Positions 5,230 to 7,054 of a stretch of 7,054 nt of DNA are shown here, one piece after another; position 1 is the stretch's first letter, and the number at the start of each line of letters is the position of its first letter. Below the pieces are notes generated by a model, which ran no database searches, had not been told where the DNA came from, and worked only from the letters and a program-made list of their open reading frames with translations. The DNA lies in the NCBI GenBank assembly GCA_903789505.1, contig CAIFEU010000032.1, forward strand, positions 7,335-14,388. Reading direction: 5' to 3'. This stretch comes from an uncultured Coriobacteriales bacterium. Its GTDB lineage: Bacteria > Actinomycetota > Coriobacteriia > Coriobacteriales > UMGS124. Position numbers and translations under genes: made by a program.

Positions 5230-6846
5230 ATGGAAAAGCTACGCGCCGACTCGAAGCGCGCCGAGGGCGAACCGGAGGCCGACGACGCGCCGCGCGCGAC
5301 CGAGCGCATCCGCCCGATCGACCTGCAGTGGCCCTGCCTCAACCTGCTGGGCATGGGCGCCTGGTGGGCATGGATCTGGCTGTGCTACAACAGCACGCAG
5401 CTGTTCTGCCTGCTGCCCGATGCGATGCAGCCCAACGCGGTGCGCTTCATGTACCTGGCGTCCACGGCAGGCATCGCGCTGATGACGCTGGTCGGCGGGC
5501 TGTTCTGGCGCCGCGCCACCGAGCTGGTGCGCAGCAACTCGTTCGTCATCGCAATGGCGGTGGGGGCGGGGGTCGCCTCGGCGCTGATCACCCCGCTGGA
5601 GCTCTACGCAGGATTCGCCGCGAGCGTCGTTGCCGCGACGCTGACCGGCGTGTTCACCTCGGCGCTGTGCCTCAAGACCGGCTACCTATACGGGCAGATG
5701 GGCCTGGGGTACACGCTGACGGCGGGCTGCATAGCGCTGGCGTTCGCAGCGTGCCTGTTCTTCACCGGCATGGCGCTGAGCGGCCCGGTCGCCATCGCGT
5801 TCATCTCCTGCCTGCCCGTCGTCTCGGCGGGGCTGATGTCGCTGCGCGAGGAGGACTCGCTCGACATCAGCTTCACGCCCGACAACGCGAGCTCCCCCGA
5901 CCGCCAGGCGCGCGGCGTCTTCTACCGGCTCACCGTCGCGTCGTGCTGCATCGCGCTGGTAGCGGGCGTCAGCCGGGGCATCTCCACCTCGGTGATGGAC
6001 CAGGGCAGGTACACGGAGGTGGGCGAGCTGATCGTCGCGTGCGTGGGCGTCATCGGCATCGTGATCGCCGGCTGGGTGAACGCCCACGGCGCGAAGAAGG
6101 CGCTCAAGGGGTCCTACACCGCACTGATGATGCTCGCCGTCGTGATCTCGCTGCTGTCGAACTTCGGGACGCTCGTGTCTCTGCTGAGCATCACCAAGGA
6201 GTCGCTATGGATGGTCATGTCGTGCCTCATGGCGTACATGGCGTTCCGCTTCGACTTCTCCCCGGTCCGCACGTTCGGCATCGCGCAGTCGGGATACTTC
6301 GTCTCGTCGCTGGTGGGCTGGGGCATCGGCGGCGTGCTGGGCGACCTGACGACCGACGCGCTCAAGCTGTCGGTGAGCATCGTGCTGTGCATCGTCCTGC
6401 TCACGGTCTACGTGTTCGTGTTCCGCACGGTCGACATCGACTTCATCGTCGACCACAAGCGCGGGCGCGGCCACCGCAACTTCGTGGCGACCGTCGGCGC
6501 GGGCAGGAAGGGCTACCTCTCCGCCGAGGCGAGGTCGGGGCTGCTCGCCAACACGTTCGGGGGCTCGTCCCACCCCGGCGAGGGCACCGACGGTGCCAAC
6601 CCGCCCTCGGCGATCGACCTGCGGCCCCAGGGGCGCGGCTACACCGACGAGGAGCTCACGGAGACGTTCGCGCTGTCGCAGCGCGAGATCGAGATAGCGC
6701 GCATGTTCGCCCAGGGGCGCAGCGCCAACTGGATCGCCGACGAGCTCACGATCTCGAAGAACACCGTGCGCTCCCACCTGCGCGCCGCCTACACCAAGCT
6801 CAACGTGCACACGCGCCAGGAGCTGATCGACGCGCTCGACCAGTAG
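5230..6846 (+). CDS. Membrane-bound LuxR-family transcriptional regulator with twelve predicted TM helices
   Basis: A 538-residue protein. A short charged N-terminus (1-30) precedes twelve hydrophobic segments at about 36-53, 72-92, 103-121, 123-147, 159-179, 183-204, 231-250, 264-282, 295-312, 323-340, 352-371 and 379-398. A cytoplasmic linker (about 399-470) then leads to a LuxR/GerE helix-turn-helix at about 478-538 (ALSQREIEIARMFAQG, IADELTISKNTVRSHL, YTKLNVHTRQELIDAL). This MFS-like membrane domain joined to a LuxR output domain is a family greatly expanded in Eggerthellaceae, often beside molybdopterin oxidoreductases. There is no receiver or kinase domain, so the membrane part is the likely sensor, perhaps of the enzyme's substrate. 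The start at 5230 is chosen for GGAGG upstream and because the membrane domain then begins soon after; an in-frame ATG at 5074 would add 52 hydrophilic residues. It is transcribed divergently from the oxidoreductase operon, its probable target. The architecture is firm; ligand and target are inferred. Confidence 0.92.
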   Translation: MEKLRADSKRAEGEPEADDAPRATERIRPIDLQWPCLNLLGMGAWWAWIWLCYNSTQLFCLLPDAMQPNAVRFMYLASTAGIALMTLVGGLFWRRATELVRSNSFVIAMAVGAGVASALITPLELYAGFAASVVAATLTGVFTSALCLKTGYLYGQMGLGYTLTAGCIALAFAACLFFTGMALSGPVAIAFISCLPVVSAGLMSLREEDSLDISFTPDNASSPDRQARGVFYRLTVASCCIALVAGVSRGISTSVMDQGRYTEVGELIVACVGVIGIVIAGWVNAHGAKKALKGSYTALMMLAVVISLLSNFGTLVSLLSITKESLWMVMSCLMAYMAFRFDFSPVRTFGIAQSGYFVSSLVGWGIGGVLGDLTTDALKLSVSIVLCIVLLTVYVFVFRTVDIDFIVDHKRGRGHRNFVATVGAGRKGYLSAEARSGLLANTFGGSSHPGEGTDGANPPSAIDLRPQGRGYTDEELTETFALSQREIEIARMFAQGRSANWIADELTISKNTVRSHLRAAYTKLNVHTRQELIDALDQ

Positions 6847-6988
6847 GCGGGCCGCGCGACGCTGCAGGCAGCCATGCGGCGCGCCAGGAGGCACCGCGAC
6901 CCCTGCGGCGGGCGGCGCCTCGGACGGACCTGCGGCACGCGACCCGGAACACGAGGCGTGCGCAGACGGACACGTGGTCGGCGGGGAC

Positions 6989-7008
6989 TGAGGCGCCGCG
7001 CCGCCTCA
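6989..7008 (+). terminator. Terminator-like hairpin after the LuxR gene
   Basis: A perfect 7-bp inverted repeat, TGAGGCG / CGCCTCA, encloses a 6-base loop about 140 bases past the regulator's stop codon. No T-tract follows, so it is a weak candidate, best read as a possible transcript end or 3' stabiliser. Confidence 0.35.
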
Positions 7009-7018
7009 CGCAGAGCGG

Positions 7019-7054
7019 ACGGGGCCCCCCCCCCGCCCGCGGGGCGGGCGGGGG
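7019..7054. repeat. G/C-only low-complexity right end
   Basis: After the A at 7019 the sequence is only G and C, with a run of ten Cs and repeated GGGG/CCCC blocks. It mirrors the composition of the left end and probably marks an assembly boundary. Confidence 0.7.

Larger units (their letters stand above)
6847..7054. other. Right-hand non-coding tail
   Basis: This is the sequence after the LuxR stop codon. I see no convincing gene. A short minus-strand frame that runs into the regulator is Arg/Ala-rich and has no family features. The tail holds one hairpin and ends in a G/C homopolymer stretch, including ten Cs at 7025-7034. Confidence 0.6.

Noticed and set aside
4853..5354. Small minus-strand frames in the divergent intergenic region
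   Set aside because: The frames overlap one another, are Arg/Pro/Ser-rich, have no family features, and run across the probable promoter patch or into the regulator gene.
6800..7009. Minus-strand frame of 69 codons at the right end
   Set aside because: It overlaps the end of the LuxR gene antisense, is Arg/Ala-rich, and shows no recognisable motif.
1..7054. tRNA, rRNA, CRISPR array, insertion sequence or transposase
   Set aside because: Reading both strands I found no tRNA-like cloverleaf, rRNA segment, regularly spaced repeats, transposase motifs or terminal inverted repeats.

Overview
The window is a 7,054-base piece of a high-GC genome. Codon third positions are strongly G/C, and this leaves long false reading frames open on the opposite strands. 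The gene content is an exported molybdopterin oxidoreductase with a four-cluster ferredoxin subunit, next to a LuxR-type regulator fused to twelve membrane helices. That combination is typical of gut Coriobacteriia of the family Eggerthellaceae (Eggerthella, Gordonibacter, Adlercreutzia, Slackia and relatives). The assignment is inferred from gene families, not from a marker gene. Both ends run into G/C homopolymer tracts, so this looks like a whole short contig.

Layout. Bases 1-146 hold poly-G low complexity and a terminator-like hairpin. Three genes lie on the minus strand and read leftwards: a protein of unrecognised family with two probable winged-helix domains (4711 to 3653), a Tat-exported molybdopterin oxidoreductase of the DMSO reductase superfamily (3547 to 731), and its [4Fe-4S] electron-transfer subunit (731 to 147). 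The last two are translationally coupled through a TAATG overlap. A 518-base divergent intergenic region (4712-5229) contains an AT-richer patch with several short palindromes. It separates this operon from a plus-strand 12-TM LuxR regulator (5230-6846). The right end (6847-7054) holds a hairpin and a G/C tract.

How the parts may work together. The catalytic subunit would be folded with its cofactors in the cytoplasm and exported by Tat, with the FeS subunit carried along. Electrons would pass through the four clusters of the FeS subunit to the molybdenum site, where an unidentified substrate is reduced or dehydroxylated. The membrane LuxR protein is a plausible sensor of that substrate and activator of the divergent operon. 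The winged-helix protein is a possible second regulator. No membrane anchor, quinol-oxidising subunit or TorD-type chaperone lies inside the window. Substrate and electron donor cannot be read from the sequence.

The best candidates for something undescribed are the winged-helix protein, whose first wing seems to be split by about 100 disordered residues, and the operator-like cluster between the two divergent units.
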